Source: Uliginosibacterium aquaticum (GTDB taxonomy: Bacteria; Pseudomonadota; Gammaproteobacteria; Burkholderiales; Rhodocyclaceae). Taken from it: 64,000 nt of DNA. The notes under the pieces were generated by a model, which worked only from the letters and a program-made list of their open reading frames with translations, made no database searches and was not told the origin of the DNA. The stretch is taken from positions 1 through 64,000 of the forward strand of contig NZ_JABCSC020000001.1 in the NCBI RefSeq assembly GCF_012972705.2. The letters are read 5' to 3'. The position numbers and the translations under genes are program-made. The first letter of the stretch is position 1; each line of letters starts with the position of its first letter. Below, piece after piece: positions 8,530-18,680 of this stretch.

Positions 8530-9875
8530 CAGAGGAGGCCTTTCACGAGCAGGCCGGCCAGGGCGCAAAGACCGATCACGCCCATGACATTCGCCTTGTA
8601 ACGTAGCAAGGCCACCGCAGCTGCCAGCGCAATCAACGCAGCCGGCCACTCGAAGCCCACATCAAAGCCCTGCGGCCACAGCACGTGGTACGCGAAGAAC
8701 AGCGCTAGATTCACGATGACCCCCACCACGGCTGCCGTGATCGCAGTGAGCGGAGCGGTGAAGTGCAGCGCATCGCGGGTTGATTCCACCAGCGGAGCGC
8801 CGGCGAAGATGAACAGGAAGGACGGCAGGAAGGTGAACCAGGTGGCCAGACAGGCGCCGACCAAGGCCGTGAACACGATGGCCGGGCCGGACAGGAAGGC
8901 GCCGGAGGCCATCTGCGTGCCCTCGTTCCAGCCGCCGACGAAGCCGACGAAGGCCACCACCATGATCAGCGGACCCGGTGTGGTCTCGCCGAGCGCCAGC
9001 CCGTCGATCATCTGGCTGGGGCTGAGCCAGCCGTAGTGCAACACCGCGCCCTGATACACATAGGGCAGCACCGCGTAGGCACCGCCGAAAGTCAGCAGCG
9101 CCGCCTTGGTGAAGAACCAGCCGGTCTGGCTGAAGAAGTGCGTCCAGCCAGCGAAAGCCACCAGCAAGCCCATCGGCAGCAGCCATAACACGGCGCCCAG
9201 GCCGCAGATCAGGATCAGGCGGAACCAGCGGAAACGCGCATGCTCCGGTGTGGGCGTGTCGTCGTCGATCAATGCTGGGCCGTAAGACTTTGCCGCGCCA
9301 GAATGACCGCCGCCGGTGCTGAAAGCCTCGGGCTGCAGGCGCCCGCCGAGCCAGCCCAGCGCTGCCGCGCCCGCCACGATGGCCGGAAACGGTACATGCA
9401 ATGCAAATATCGCGATGAAAGCCAGCGCCGCAATGCCCCACAGCCAGCGGTTATGCAGGGTGCGCCCGCCGATGCGCCAGGCCGCCTGCAGCACGATGGC
9501 GCACACCGCCGGTTTGATCCCGTAAAACAGCCCTGCTACCAGCGGCTGCTGGCCGAAGGTCATGTACAGCCATGACAGCGCGATCAGGATCAGCAGTGAA
9601 GGCAGCACGAACAGCACCCCCGCCGCAATGCCCCCCCAGCTGCGGTGCATCAGCCAGCCAAGATAGGTGGCGAGCTGCTGGGCTTCCGGCCCCGGCAGCA
9701 GCATGCAGTAATTGAGCGCATGCAGGAAACGCTTCTCTGAGATCCAGCGCCGCTTCTCCACCAGTTCGCTGTGCATCAGCGCGATCTGGCCGGCAGGGCC
9801 ACCGAAGCTGATGAAGCCCAGCCGGAGCCAGAAGCGCAGGGCGGTGAAGAAAGGGATGCTGGCGGGTAGATTCAA
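8529..9875 (-). CDS. chrA: ChrA-type chromate transporter (two CHR domains)
   Basis: A 448-residue polytopic inner-membrane protein of the long-chain CHR family. Two homologous halves are visible, each with an FGG motif ([14 protein letters not shown] near the N-terminus, [16 protein letters not shown] in the second half) and a PGP motif (LLPGPEAQQ and TTPGPLIMV). Such proteins export chromate by proton exchange; some members carry other anions. I chose a TTG start at 9875 because it overlaps the TGA of the upstream VF530 gene as TTGA and falls exactly before the conserved N-terminus; no ATG lies nearby. It is coupled downstream to DUF454. No ChrB regulator is adjacent. Confidence 0.85.
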   Translation of the reverse strand: MNLPASIPFFTALRFWLRLGFISFGGPAGQIALMHSELVEKRRWISEKRFLHALNYCMLLPGPEAQQLATYLGWLMHRSWGGIAAGVLFVLPSLLILIALSWLYMTFGQQPLVAGLFYGIKPAVCAIVLQAAWRIGGRTLHNRWLWGIAALAFIAIFALHVPFPAIVAGAAALGWLGGRLQPEAFSTGGGHSGAAKSYGPALIDDDTPTPEHARFRWFRLILICGLGAVLWLLPMGLLVAFAGWTHFFSQTGWFFTKAALLTFGGAYAVLPYVYQGAVLHYGWLSPSQMIDGLALGETTPGPLIMVVAFVGFVGGWNEGTQMASGAFLSGPAIVFTALVGACLATWFTFLPSFLFIFAGAPLVESTRDALHFTAPLTAITAAVVGVIVNLALFFAYHVLWPQGFDVGFEWPAALIALAAAVALLRYKANVMGVIGLCALAGLLVKGLL

Positions 9876-10087
9876 GCGAAAGTATCCAGGTACAGGTTTT
9901 CGACCTGACTGCGGGCCCAGGGGGTCTGGCGCAGGAATTTCAGGCTGGACTTGATGCTCGGATCGAGGATGAAGCAGCGCACTTCGATGCGTCGGCCGAG
10001 TTCTTCCCAACCGTAGTGCTCGACCAGGCGAGTCAGGATGAATTCGAGCGTGAGGCCGTGGAGCGGATTCTTGGGCTGCGGATGCAT
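9872..10087 (-). CDS. VF530 family DNA-binding-like protein
   Basis: A 71-residue protein ([12 protein letters not shown] start at 10087) matching the VF530 family, a small conserved helical fold with motifs [23 protein letters not shown] and [18 protein letters not shown]. The family (DUF2132) has a solved fold but no firmly known role. Its stop overlaps the TTG start of chrA by four bases, and its 5' region overlaps nothing coding, though the M48 gene begins divergently at 10175. The ribosome site is weak. Confidence 0.8.
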   Translation of the reverse strand: MHPQPKNPLHGLTLEFILTRLVEHYGWEELGRRIEVRCFILDPSIKSSLKFLRQTPWARSQVENLYLDTFA

Positions 10088-10174
10088 GAGGAGGGGACGG
10101 AGTGCTGGAGCCGGCTGCGGAATGCCCCGGCGTTCCGCGCTAGTATGCCAGCACCCTGTTTCGCTAGGACCACC

Positions 10175-11032
10175 ATGCGCTATCGCAATGCCGCCACCCG
10201 CCGACCCGATCCTCAAGACGCCGCCCGTGGTGAGCACGGCGAGCTGCTGCGTCTGCTCCTGAGCGTGAGCCTGATCCTCTTGGCCTGCCTCTTCGCGGCG
10301 GATCGGCTGGCCGTGTGGCTGGCGCCGCACTTACCCTTTGCGGCCGAAGTGCAGCTCGCCGAGAGCCTCAAACTGGATCGCCTGGCGCCCACTCTGGGCG
10401 GCGGCCCGGGGCCACAGGATGCGGCGATCCAGCAGGCCCTGCAGCAACATGCCGGGCGAATAACAGCCAGCCTGCAGCTGCCGCCCCAGATGCCGATCCA
10501 GCTGCATTACGTGGCGGGGGATACGGTGAATGCCTTCGCCACCCTGGGCGGACATGTGTTCGTGTTTCGTGGCCTGCTCGAAAAGCTGCGCTACGAGGAG
10601 GAACTCGATGCCGTGTTGGCTCACGAAATCGGCCATGTGGCGCATCGGCACATGGTGCGCCAACTCAGTCGCGGGGTGATGACGGCCAGCGTACTGGGCC
10701 TGATCGGCGTGCGCAGCCCGGCGCTCAATCAGTGGCTGATCGGCGATGTGCAGCAACTGCAGATGCTGGCTTACAGCCGTGAGGCCGAGCGCGAGGCGGA
10801 TGCCACGGCGCAGCTCGCCAGCCAGCGCTTGCACGGCGGCAATCAGGGCCTCGTGAAGCTCTTCGAAACCTTTACGGCCCTCCAGGCTGAGCGTGGCGTG
10901 CGCGCACCGGCTTGGCTGCAGAGCCACCCACTGCCGGCTGAGCGGGCAGAGCAAGCGCGAGTCGCCGGGCAGGATGCGGCACGACTCACGCCGCTGAGCG
11001 GAGCGCTGGCCCTGGGGCGAGCCGAACCGTGA
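10175..11032 (+). CDS. M48 family zinc metallopeptidase
   Basis: A 285-residue membrane-anchored protease. One N-terminal membrane helix ([22 protein letters not shown]) is followed by a catalytic domain with HEIGH ([15 protein letters not shown]), the zinc-binding HExxH, and a downstream EREADATA, whose first Glu-Ala-Asp is the usual third zinc ligand segment. This is a BepA/LoiP-like topology, probably periplasmic, where relatives take part in envelope protein quality control. ATG 10175 follows AGGA. The gene is divergent from VF530-chrA and convergent with the YbjQ-domain membrane gene. Confidence 0.88.
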   Translation: MRYRNAATRRPDPQDAARGEHGELLRLLLSVSLILLACLFAADRLAVWLAPHLPFAAEVQLAESLKLDRLAPTLGGGPGPQDAAIQQALQQHAGRITASLQLPPQMPIQLHYVAGDTVNAFATLGGHVFVFRGLLEKLRYEEELDAVLAHEIGHVAHRHMVRQLSRGVMTASVLGLIGVRSPALNQWLIGDVQQLQMLAYSREAEREADATAQLASQRLHGGNQGLVKLFETFTALQAERGVRAPAWLQSHPLPAERAEQARVAGQDAARLTPLSGALALGRAEP

Positions 11033-11042
11033 GCCTGCTTTT

Positions 11043-12089
11043 TCAGTGCTGTGCCGAGTACCAGGCCTCGTACTGCGGCCCGAGCGGTCGCAGGTCGTAC
11101 TGCAGCACGCCCAGTGCGCCGCGCAGCACGGTGAGGCGTATCGGGCTGCCTTCAGGCTGGGCTGCCCAGTAATCGGCGTAGTCGTAGAAATACAGCTCCG
11201 GCAGGCCTGCTGTCACCGGCTGCAGCAGGCCTTCGCTGGCGACCTTGTACGCCACCTGCTGGGGGCCGTGGCTGAGCAGGCTGTTGAGGCGCAGCACGCC
11301 GAAATAGAGCGTGGCCTGCAGGGCGGGAATTGTCAGCAAGGCCAGCACGATGGCGCTGGACCACGGCGTCTTCGCGCGCCGGGCCCACAGCAGCAGGGCG
11401 AAGCTGCCCGCGCAGGCCAGCATGAAGAACAGCGCCGTCGGCGCACCATGAGCATAGCGCCACTGATGCGTGAAGCGCGCGTCGCCGATGAGTTCGACAA
11501 AGGCATAGATCACCGCCGCTACCAGCGCGAGCAGCCAGGTACGCGTGAAGCGGTGTTTGAACAGGCTGAAGTTCTCCGGCGACGCCAGAGCCGGCCCTGG
11601 CCGATGGTGGGCGCGGCTCTCGGCGACCGAGCCCGTCGCGAGGACGAAGGCGGTACCGACCGCCAGCACTTCCACCTGGGTGGCTTCGCCGCCGCGGCTG
11701 TTGGAGATGCGGCTGGTGGTGATGCGCACGTTGAATACGTGCTTCGCTCCGCGTGCCTTGGCCGCCTGCTTCAGACGCACCATGGCCTGGCGGCGGCCGC
11801 GTTCCAGCAGCTGTTCGTAGGCGCGGTAGTTGCCGCCGACGATCTTGCGCAGACCGGCCACGAAGAAGCGGAAATAGTCCGACGCGATCACTGCACTGCC
11901 GGTGACCAGCAGCGGATCGAGCACCTGCGCGGAAGCGGGCGGATAGCGCGTGGCGAAGACCAGCACATCGGCCACCGCGTCTTCCTCGGCGGCGAGGCTG
12001 CGCAGATGGGCGCGCTCGTTGCGGCGGCCGCGCCAGTAGCCGATGGTCACCAGCACGAGGAAAACCCCGAGCTTGATCAGCAGTTCCAT
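11043..12089 (-). CDS. Membrane protein with N-terminal YbjQ-like domain
   Basis: A 348-residue protein. An N-terminal helix (LLIKLGVFLVLVTIGYW) is followed at about residues 40-160 by a YbjQ-type domain (VTGSAVIASDYFRFFVAGLRKIVGGNYRAYEQLLERGR and AKARGAKHVFNVRITTS), then by four or so membrane helices and a C-terminal soluble tail. YbjQ (DUF74) is a homopentameric fold of unknown function. The gene begins 9 bases after the stop of a standalone YbjQ protein, so the two are an operon and probably interact or co-oligomerise. Confidence 0.75.
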   Translation of the reverse strand: MELLIKLGVFLVLVTIGYWRGRRNERAHLRSLAAEEDAVADVLVFATRYPPASAQVLDPLLVTGSAVIASDYFRFFVAGLRKIVGGNYRAYEQLLERGRRQAMVRLKQAAKARGAKHVFNVRITTSRISNSRGGEATQVEVLAVGTAFVLATGSVAESRAHHRPGPALASPENFSLFKHRFTRTWLLALVAAVIYAFVELIGDARFTHQWRYAHGAPTALFFMLACAGSFALLLWARRAKTPWSSAIVLALLTIPALQATLYFGVLRLNSLLSHGPQQVAYKVASEGLLQPVTAGLPELYFYDYADYWAAQPEGSPIRLTVLRGALGVLQYDLRPLGPQYEAWYSAQH

Positions 12090-12098
12090 GACGTGGGC

Positions 12099-12413
<315 letters not shown>

Positions 12414-12478
12414 GTCAGCTCCTGCATTCAGATGTGGGGCGCACCTTGCAGGAACATGCCGGGCGGGTCAAGTCGGGA

Positions 12479-13096
12479 TCAGACGCTGGCCAGTTCCTGG
12501 CGTGCCTGGCGCAGCACCGAAAGCCCACCGGACAGCGCCAGCCCTGCCATCACCAGGGCCACGGCCAGATCCGGCCAGGCGCTGCCAGTGCCGAACACCC
12601 CGGCCGCTGCGAGCATCACGGCGATGTTGCCGATGGCATCGTTGCGGCTGCATAGCCACACCGAACGCATGTTGGCATCCCCTTCGCGGAAGGCGTAGAG
12701 CAGCAGGGCCACGCTTGCGTTGGCGGCCAGCGCGACGAGGCCGATCACGCCCATGGTCAGTGGCTCCGGCGGAATGCCTTGCCAGGCGGACCAACCCGCG
12801 CGGAGCAGCACGAAGACGCCGAAGGCGGCCATGGTCAGGCCTTTCAGCCAGGCCGCACGGGCGCGCCAGACGAGGCCCAGCGAGAGCACGGCGAGAGATA
12901 GGGCGTAGTTCGCCGCATCACCCGCGAAGTCGACCGCATCGGCCCACAGGGACACCGAGCCGGAGCTCAGACCGCCAATGATTTCGACGCCGAACATCAG
13001 CGCATTCACCCACAGCGCGATCCACAGCGCACGGCGAAAGCGTGGGCTCGGGGCGGTGCTGGTGGAGCAACTGGTTTCACAGGAACAGCAGGCCAT
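12479..13096 (-). CDS. CDF-like heavy-metal cation transporter
   Basis: A 205-residue inner-membrane protein with about six helices. The N-terminus ACCSCETSCS is cysteine-rich and may bind metal. The second-helix motif SVSLWADAVDFAGDAANY resembles the CDF metal site DxxHxxxD but has Asp where His is usual, and the later SRNDAIGN replaces the usual HxxxD. ATG 13096 follows AAGGAAA. A divergent MerR-type regulator and a 19-bp-spaced promoter imply induction by Cd, Pb, Zn or similar. It lacks the cytoplasmic C-terminal domain of full-length CDF exporters. Confidence 0.8.
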   Translation of the reverse strand: MACCSCETSCSTSTAPSPRFRRALWIALWVNALMFGVEIIGGLSSGSVSLWADAVDFAGDAANYALSLAVLSLGLVWRARAAWLKGLTMAAFGVFVLLRAGWSAWQGIPPEPLTMGVIGLVALAANASVALLLYAFREGDANMRSVWLCSRNDAIGNIAVMLAAAGVFGTGSAWPDLAVALVMAGLALSGGLSVLRQARQELASV

Positions 13097-13132
13097 GAGG
13101 ATTTCCTTGCAGGGAGGTTGAGGGATGACTTG

Positions 13133-13163
13133 ATTCAACACCCTGTAGTCACTTCAGGGTCAA
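13133..13163 (-). promoter_or_regulatory. MerR-type promoter and operator for the metal transporter
   Basis: On the minus strand a -35 TTGACC (13158-13163) and a -10 TTGAAT (13133-13138) are separated by 19 bases, the long spacing that MerR regulators untwist. Between them lies the 21-base dyad 13140-13160 with arms ACCCTG and CAGGGT, close in form to CadR/PbrR operators. It points towards the transporter gene; the regulator gene starts 34 bases beyond on the other strand. Confidence 0.88.
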
Positions 13164-13196
13164 GCGTTTAGTATCACAGCCTGCAAGGAGCGAAAC

Positions 13197-13667
13197 ATGG
13201 ACACCATCTGGCGCATCGGCGAGCTGGCCCGGGCCACCGGGATCGAGGTCGAAACCATCCGTTACTACGAGAAGACCGGCCTGCTGCCGCCCCCGGCGCG
13301 CCAGGCCAATGGCTACCGGGCTTACGGGGCTGCGCATCTGGAGCAGCTGGCCTTCATCCGCCATTGCCGTGCGCTGGACATGAGCCTCGCGGATATCCGC
13401 CGCCTGCTCGACTTCCTGCAGCAGCCGCAGGCCGATTGCGACGATATCAACCTGCTGGTCGACGCCCAATTGTTGCGGGTGCGCGCCCGCCTGGCCAGCA
13501 TGCAGGCGCTGGAGCGGCAATTGATTGAGTTGCGCGGGCGCTGCGCCCAGCCGCATCAGGTGGCAGACTGCGGCATCCTGCACGAACTGGTGGCCGCAGC
13601 GCATGGCGAGGCCTGTGCCTGCCATGCGCCCGGCACGGAGCCGCCGGTGGTTCAGGCGCCGAGGTAG
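13197..13667 (+). CDS. MerR family metal-responsive regulator, CadR/PbrR-like
   Basis: A 156-residue cytoplasmic activator. The N-terminal winged helix-turn-helix has the MerR signature IGELARATGIEVETIRYYEKTGLL; a dimerisation helix follows. Cys81, Cys116 and Cys125 (CGILHEL) are placed like the metal-binding cysteines of CadR and PbrR, and the tail adds CACH near 140-143. Cd or Pb sensing is therefore likely, Zn or Hg less so. It is divergent from the transporter and shares the operator region. Its last 16 bases overlap the end of the convergent DUF1993 gene. Confidence 0.9.
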   Translation: MDTIWRIGELARATGIEVETIRYYEKTGLLPPPARQANGYRAYGAAHLEQLAFIRHCRALDMSLADIRRLLDFLQQPQADCDDINLLVDAQLLRVRARLASMQALERQLIELRGRCAQPHQVADCGILHELVAAAHGEACACHAPGTEPPVVQAPR

Positions 13668-14155
13668 TCGCGCTTGCCGATCTCCACGCCGTTGTGGCGC
13701 AGGATGTTGTAGGCCGTGGTGACGTGGAAGTAGAAGTTTGGCAGGGCATAGCCGATCAGATAGTCCAGGCCCTTGAACTGCAGCTCGCGCGGGCCGGCCT
13801 TCACGTTGATGTCACGCGTCTCCGAGCCATCGATCTGCACAGCCGGGATGGTTTCGATGAAGGCAATGGTCTTGGCGATGCGTGCCTGCAGTTCGGCAAG
13901 CGTCTGCTCGTTGTCCGCGTAGCTCGGCACTTCGACGCCGGCCAGGCGGGCAACTGTGCCCTTGGCGAAGTCGCAGGCGATCTGCACCTGGCGCGTGAAG
14001 GCGAACATGTCCGGGAACAGTCGACTGGCCAGCAGTACGGCCGGATCGATTTTCTTGGCTTCGGCATGGGCTGCGGCCTTGGCGAGGATGGCGTCGAGCG
14101 CCTTCAATTGGGCAATCAGGCGCGGGCTGCTGGCGACGTACATCGAAATGCTCAT
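13652..14155 (-). CDS. DUF1993 domain-containing protein
   Basis: A 167-residue soluble, mostly helical protein matching DUF1993 over its full length: opening SISMYVASSPRLIAQLKALDAILAKAA, central LASRLFPDMFAFTRQVQIACDFAKG, and closing PNFYFHVTTAYNILRHNGVEIGKRDYLG. The fold is related to DinB-like four-helix bundles. No function is known. It is convergent with and slightly overlaps the MerR gene, and divergent from selO. Confidence 0.9.
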   Translation of the reverse strand: MSISMYVASSPRLIAQLKALDAILAKAAAHAEAKKIDPAVLLASRLFPDMFAFTRQVQIACDFAKGTVARLAGVEVPSYADNEQTLAELQARIAKTIAFIETIPAVQIDGSETRDINVKAGPRELQFKGLDYLIGYALPNFYFHVTTAYNILRHNGVEIGKRDYLGA

Positions 14156-14296
14156 GGTTTTCTCTTTTGAAGTTCCCGGAGGGCGGACCTGAAGCTTAGC
14201 GCATCGCCGACAGGCATCTGACCTTACTCAGGATGTGGCTGAAATCTTGCTCTAAAACCGTAGACTGAAGACTGAGCCTCTCGCCGTAAGCCTCCC

Positions 14297-15883
14297 ATGT
14301 CCCTACCTGCCGATCTTGCTGCCCTGACTTTCGATCACCGTTTCCTGGGCGCCCTGCCGGCCGATCCGCTGGATCTGGCACAGCCGCGCACGGTACAGGG
14401 AGCGATGTATTCCTTCTGTGTGCCAACCCCGGTGGCCGCCCCGCGCCTTCTGCACTGGTCGGCCGAGTGCGCGGCCCTGCTCGGGCTCGGTGCGCTGCCC
14501 GTCGATGCGCAGGCGGCGGCGGAAGTCTTCGCCGGCAATCGCCTGCTCACCGGCAGCCAGCCCTATGCCACCTGCTACGGTGGCCACCAGTTCGGCAACT
14601 GGGCCGGTCAGCTTGGTGACGGCCGCGCCACCCTGCTCGGCACGGTGATCGGTGCGGACGGGCTGCGCCTCGAAGTGCAGCTGAAAGGGGCGGGGCTGAC
14701 GCCTTACTCGCGCCATGCCGATGGTCGGGCGGTGTTGCGCTCCTCGATCCGCGAATATCTGTGCAGCGAAGCCATGCACCATCTGGGCGTGCCGACCACC
14801 CGCGCGCTGTGCCTGGTCGGCACGGGGGAAGCGGTGCTGCGCGACATGTTCTACGACGGCCGGGCACGCGAGGAGCCGGGCGCCATCGTGACCCGCGTGG
14901 CGGAGAGCTTCCTGCGCTTTGGACACTATCAGCTGCCGGCCGCGCGCGAAGACCTCGGCCTGCTGCGCCAGCTGGTCGACTACACCATCACGACCCACTT
15001 TCCGCAGCTCGGAAGCCCCTCGCAGGAGGTCTATCTGGCCTGGTTCCGGGAGGTCTGCGAGCGTACCGCGCTGCTGATGGCGCACTGGCTGCGGGTGGGC
15101 TTCGTGCACGGCGTGATGAATACCGACAACCTCTCGGTGCTGGGCCTCACCATCGATTACGGCCCCTATGGCTGGCTGGACGCCTTCGAGCCCGGCTTCA
15201 CGCCCAACACTACCGACCGTGGCGGGCGCTACGCCTATGCCGAGCAGGCCCGGGTGGCCGGCTGGAACCTGAGCTGCCTGGCCAATGCACTGCTGCCGCT
15301 GGTGGGCGACATCGGGGCGCTGGAGCGTTGCCTCGATGCCTATGGCGAGGCTTTCGAGCGCCACTATCTGGCGATGCTGCGCGACAAGCTGGGCCTGCCG
15401 CAGGAGGGGCCGGAGCAGCCGGACTTCGAGCTGGTCAGCGGGCTGTTCGCCTGCTTCGCGACAGTCGATACAGACATGACAATCTTCTACCGTGCGCTGG
15501 CCCGTATGAATGCGGATACGGAACGTGAAGCTGCGCTGCAGATTCTGGCCCCGGCCTTCTATGCCGAGCCTTCCACCCAGGCGCGCGAAGCCTTTGCGGA
15601 CTGGCTTGGCGCCTGGCAGGCGCGGATTGCTACTGCGCCGGAAGTGGCCGCCGCGCGCGTGGCGCGCATGAATGCTGCCAACCCCTGGCTGATCCCGCGC
15701 AACTGGTTGGCCCAGAACGCCATCAAGGCTGCCGAAGCGGGGGACCTGAGCGTGCTGGAGCGGCTCATGACGGCGATTCGCCAGCCCTACACGGAGCAGC
15801 CCGAATTTGCCGATCTGGCCGACCGCCGGCCGGACTGGGCACGTAACGAGCCCGGCTGCTCGGCTTTGTCCTGCAGTTCCTGA
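14297..15883 (+). CDS. selO: Protein adenylyltransferase SelO (YdiU)
   Basis: A 528-residue pseudokinase-fold enzyme that transfers AMP from ATP to Ser, Thr or Tyr of target proteins and in E. coli affects redox homeostasis. Family marks include YATCYGGHQFGNWAGQLGDG, the active-site segment VHGVMNTDNLSVLGLTIDYG with its Asn and Asp, and the terminal Cys-containing segment GCSALSCSS, which in eukaryotic SelO carries selenocysteine. The protein is somewhat longer than E. coli YdiU. It appears monocistronic, with 140 bases upstream shared with the divergent DUF1993 gene. Confidence 0.93.
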   Translation: MSLPADLAALTFDHRFLGALPADPLDLAQPRTVQGAMYSFCVPTPVAAPRLLHWSAECAALLGLGALPVDAQAAAEVFAGNRLLTGSQPYATCYGGHQFGNWAGQLGDGRATLLGTVIGADGLRLEVQLKGAGLTPYSRHADGRAVLRSSIREYLCSEAMHHLGVPTTRALCLVGTGEAVLRDMFYDGRAREEPGAIVTRVAESFLRFGHYQLPAAREDLGLLRQLVDYTITTHFPQLGSPSQEVYLAWFREVCERTALLMAHWLRVGFVHGVMNTDNLSVLGLTIDYGPYGWLDAFEPGFTPNTTDRGGRYAYAEQARVAGWNLSCLANALLPLVGDIGALERCLDAYGEAFERHYLAMLRDKLGLPQEGPEQPDFELVSGLFACFATVDTDMTIFYRALARMNADTEREAALQILAPAFYAEPSTQAREAFADWLGAWQARIATAPEVAAARVARMNAANPWLIPRNWLAQNAIKAAEAGDLSVLERLMTAIRQPYTEQPEFADLADRRPDWARNEPGCSALSCSS

Positions 15884-15886
15884 GGG

Positions 15887-16783
15887 TCAGCTTCTAAGGG
15901 ATTGCCAGGCAGAAAGCCGGGCCATGACCGCTTGTTCGACAGCGACATAGCCCGGTACGCAGTCGAACTGCTCCCGGCTGCCATTCTTCCGGCACTGCCC
16001 CGATGCCCCGCAATAGCTGTCGCAGTGACCTGTGGCATAGGTGATTCGGTGCATCGGGTTGCCCTGGCGGTAGATGGCTCGGTGGCTCCAGGCGATCGAG
16101 CTGCCCAGCACCACGATCTCGGCATCTGTCGCACCTGCGAGTACGGAGAGGCCGTTCTGGCCAGAAACGAACAGGCGGCAGCGATTGATGGTGTGGAATG
16201 CCTGATCGATGCTCTGGCGGTTGGTGAGATCCGTGCAGCCTGCCAGCGGGCGTGAGGTTTTCATTAGCCGGTCCGCCTGGCTGTAGCTGTCCTTGCCGAT
16301 TACTGCCACCGAATGTCCTTGTTCGAGGATGCGGTCGGCCAGGCTTTGCCAGTATTCGTGTGGCCAGCTACGGGTGATCCAGGTTTGCGAGGTGTTCAGG
16401 ACCACATCGAAGTTTTCGGCTTGGTCGGCTTCCAGGGGAAAATACTCCAGCTGTTTCTCGTCAAAATCTAGCGTACCGAGCCGCAGCGGGATACTCATGA
16501 AATCGAAGGTGTCGATTTTCTGGTGATGACACCACTCGGTGTCGAACATCTTGATGACCTTGCGGGAGGAGGCATACAGCTGCAGAGCCGTGCCGTCGCC
16601 GATGGGACTGGCCGTTTTCACATACGGACAGTTCCTGAACAGGTCAGGATGGTGAGTGAAAATGTCCAGCGTGATTGGCTCGCCCCAGTTCTTGAGCAGG
16701 CTTTTCAGGACCGGAATGGCAAACAGGCAATCTCCCAAGCCTTCGCAGGTCAGATATACCCCGATTCGTTCAGCCAAAATCAT
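15887..16783 (-). CDS. Glycosyltransferase family 9 (heptosyltransferase)-like protein
   Basis: A 298-residue protein from ATG 16783 (a TTG at 16813 would add ten residues; neither has good ribosome spacing). The N-terminal YLTCEGLGDCLFAIPVLKSLL matches the GLGD nucleotide-sugar loop of GT9 enzymes, and SGQNGLSVLAGATDAEIVVLGSS resembles the C-terminal donor-binding G-N-G segment. The likely role is adding a sugar to a surface glycan. It stands alone, away from any LPS cluster, and a sampled line is 55% GC, lower than its neighbours. It ends 3 bases from the convergent selO stop. Confidence 0.7.
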   Translation of the reverse strand: MILAERIGVYLTCEGLGDCLFAIPVLKSLLKNWGEPITLDIFTHHPDLFRNCPYVKTASPIGDGTALQLYASSRKVIKMFDTEWCHHQKIDTFDFMSIPLRLGTLDFDEKQLEYFPLEADQAENFDVVLNTSQTWITRSWPHEYWQSLADRILEQGHSVAVIGKDSYSQADRLMKTSRPLAGCTDLTNRQSIDQAFHTINRCRLFVSGQNGLSVLAGATDAEIVVLGSSIAWSHRAIYRQGNPMHRITYATGHCDSYCGASGQCRKNGSREQFDCVPGYVAVEQAVMARLSAWQSLRS

Positions 16784-16875
16784 CTCCAGAGTTTGAATGC
16801 AGGTATTGGCCAAGCATGAGCCGCCGGAGATTTTAAAGGATGCGGCAGCGCCTACGGGGCGCCAAAAAAACAGGC

Positions 16876-18480
16876 TCAGAGCTTGTAAGCGGATACCACG
16901 CCCTGCATTTCCTGCGCGAACTGGTCCAGCTCATTAGCCAGGGAGGCGCTGCTGCGTGCTGCGGCGCTGCTCTCTTCAGCCATCTGGGCGATCTTTTCGA
17001 CATGCACGGCGATGCTGTTGCTCGCTGCGCTCTGTTCGCGGATCGCGCTGGAGATTTCTTCCACCATGCTCTGCGAGTTGTTGCTGCCTTCGCTGATGCG
17101 GTGAATGGCCTGACTGGCAATGCCGGCGCGCTCCACGCCGGCTTCGACCATGCTGACAGCCTCTTCCATGCTGGTGGCCGCCTCCTGGGAGAGGCTGCGG
17201 ATGGCGCTCACCATGCTGCTGATCTCGGTCGTTGAACTGGCGGTGCGCTCGGCGAGCTTGCGCACTTCGTCGGCCACCACCGCGAAACCACGGCCCTGTT
17301 CGCCGGCACGAGCGGCTTCGATGGCGGCATTCAGCGCCAGCAGATTGGTCTGGTCGGCCACTTCCTTGATGACCGAGACGATCGAGGAGATCTGGTCACC
17401 ATGTGCTTCGAGCTCGCGGATACGCGAGGACACATGGCTCACCGAACGCGAAATGGCGTTGATGTCGCTGACGGTTTCGTCGATCACACGGATGCCGTCG
17501 TGGGCCAGTTTGCCGGATTCCTGGGCCAGATCACGTGCTTCGGTGGAGCGGTCGCTCACATGGTTGATGCTGACCGTCATCTCCTCGATGCCGGCGGCCA
17601 TGCCGGAGGCTGAATCGCTCTGCAGGGCTGCGGCGTGTGCCACTTGCCCGGCGGTGTCGCTCATCTGGCTGGAGGAAGTGCTGATTTTGTCGGCATGACC
17701 GGCAATCGAAGAAAAGCTGGCATTGAGCTTGGTGAGCAGGCGATTGAGTGCATTCGATACGGTGGCGATCTCGTCCTGCCCATTCACTTGGGCGCGTACC
17801 GAAAGATCCAGATTCCCCTCGATTTTCTGCATCGCCTGCTGGATATCGTCGAGTGAGCGCTTGATGCTGCGAATCACCGAGAAGCTCAGGCCGCCAATTA
17901 CGGCCAGGGCAACAAGAATGATGGCGAGGGAAATCTGCATGTCGCTGCTGGCCGCGGCTTCGGCGGCCTGTGCTTCGCGGCTGGCCGATTCGATGTTGAA
18001 CTCGATGTGTTCATCGAGCAGCTTCGAGAACTGGGCGCGCTTGGCGCCCATCGGCCCGGACATCTCGGGTGCGCTGCCGCTGGCGCGGGCTTTGGTGATG
18101 AATTCGGCAAGTAGTCCCAGATATTCCTTGACCAGTCCGCTGGTCACCCGGAAGCGTTCCTTGCCTTCGGCAGTCTGAATCAGCGCTTCGTAGCCGGCCA
18201 TGTCCTGCTTCACGCGCTCGGCTCGTTTTTCCATGTCTTGCTCGATCTGCGCCTTGACGGCAGGTTCCGTGCTGAGGGTGTGGCGGAACAGGCCTATGGC
18301 GATCTGCTGCTGCTCCGAGCGCACGTTGTGTAGCAGGTTCAGGCCCGGAATGGCGCGGTTGTTGATGTCTTCGAGCGTTGTGGAGCCCTCCCGGGCGGCG
18401 TACAGACCGGCAGCGCCCACCAGGATCAGGGCGGAGGCTGCACACAGGGCCAGGATGATCAGTTTGCGGGCGATGGACAT
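16876..18480 (-). CDS. Methyl-accepting chemotaxis protein
   Basis: A 534-residue receptor. The N-terminal helix ([21 protein letters not shown]) and a second helix near residue 190 ([21 protein letters not shown]) bound a four-helix-bundle periplasmic sensor; then come a HAMP segment and the cytoplasmic signalling coil with the hairpin tip [20 protein letters not shown], which binds CheA and CheW. It is paralogous to the receptor at 48721-50343. ATG 18480 follows AGAGAGA. A sigma-28-like promoter precedes it. No che genes are near. The ligand is unknown. Confidence 0.92.
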   Translation of the reverse strand: MSIARKLIILALCAASALILVGAAGLYAAREGSTTLEDINNRAIPGLNLLHNVRSEQQQIAIGLFRHTLSTEPAVKAQIEQDMEKRAERVKQDMAGYEALIQTAEGKERFRVTSGLVKEYLGLLAEFITKARASGSAPEMSGPMGAKRAQFSKLLDEHIEFNIESASREAQAAEAAASSDMQISLAIILVALAVIGGLSFSVIRSIKRSLDDIQQAMQKIEGNLDLSVRAQVNGQDEIATVSNALNRLLTKLNASFSSIAGHADKISTSSSQMSDTAGQVAHAAALQSDSASGMAAGIEEMTVSINHVSDRSTEARDLAQESGKLAHDGIRVIDETVSDINAISRSVSHVSSRIRELEAHGDQISSIVSVIKEVADQTNLLALNAAIEAARAGEQGRGFAVVADEVRKLAERTASSTTEISSMVSAIRSLSQEAATSMEEAVSMVEAGVERAGIASQAIHRISEGSNNSQSMVEEISSAIREQSAASNSIAVHVEKIAQMAEESSAAARSSASLANELDQFAQEMQGVVSAYKL

Positions 18481-18522
18481 GATTTCTCTCTGTGGGTGAG
18501 TTGGAGGGCACTCATTCAATGC

Positions 18523-18550
18523 TGTACGGCATCCAGAGGCGTCTTCTTGA
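18523..18550 (-). promoter_or_regulatory. Candidate sigma-28 (FliA) promoter of the chemoreceptor gene
   Basis: On the minus strand TCAAGAAG (18543-18550) is followed after 12 bases by GCCGTACA (18523-18530), resembling the FliA pattern TAAA/TCAAG - GCCGATAA. It lies about 40 bases before the start codon. The 3' element is only half conserved, so confidence is limited, but a better match precedes the other receptor gene in this window. Confidence 0.4.
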
Positions 18551-18680
18551 ACGGATGTTTGCCGCGATGGCCCGGCTCCCGGCCCGGCGCCACAGGAAAA
18601 CCCGCACAGGCGGGTGCGCAAGATTTGCGTTGGCGTGACGTTAAGCGTGGGATACCACCCGATCCGGCCCTCAAGCGCCC

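Noticed and set aside
16840-16870. A GC-rich hairpin followed by A residues, as possible terminator of the chemoreceptor gene
   Set aside because: On the minus strand the T run precedes the hairpin rather than follows it, so it is not an intrinsic terminator in the needed direction.
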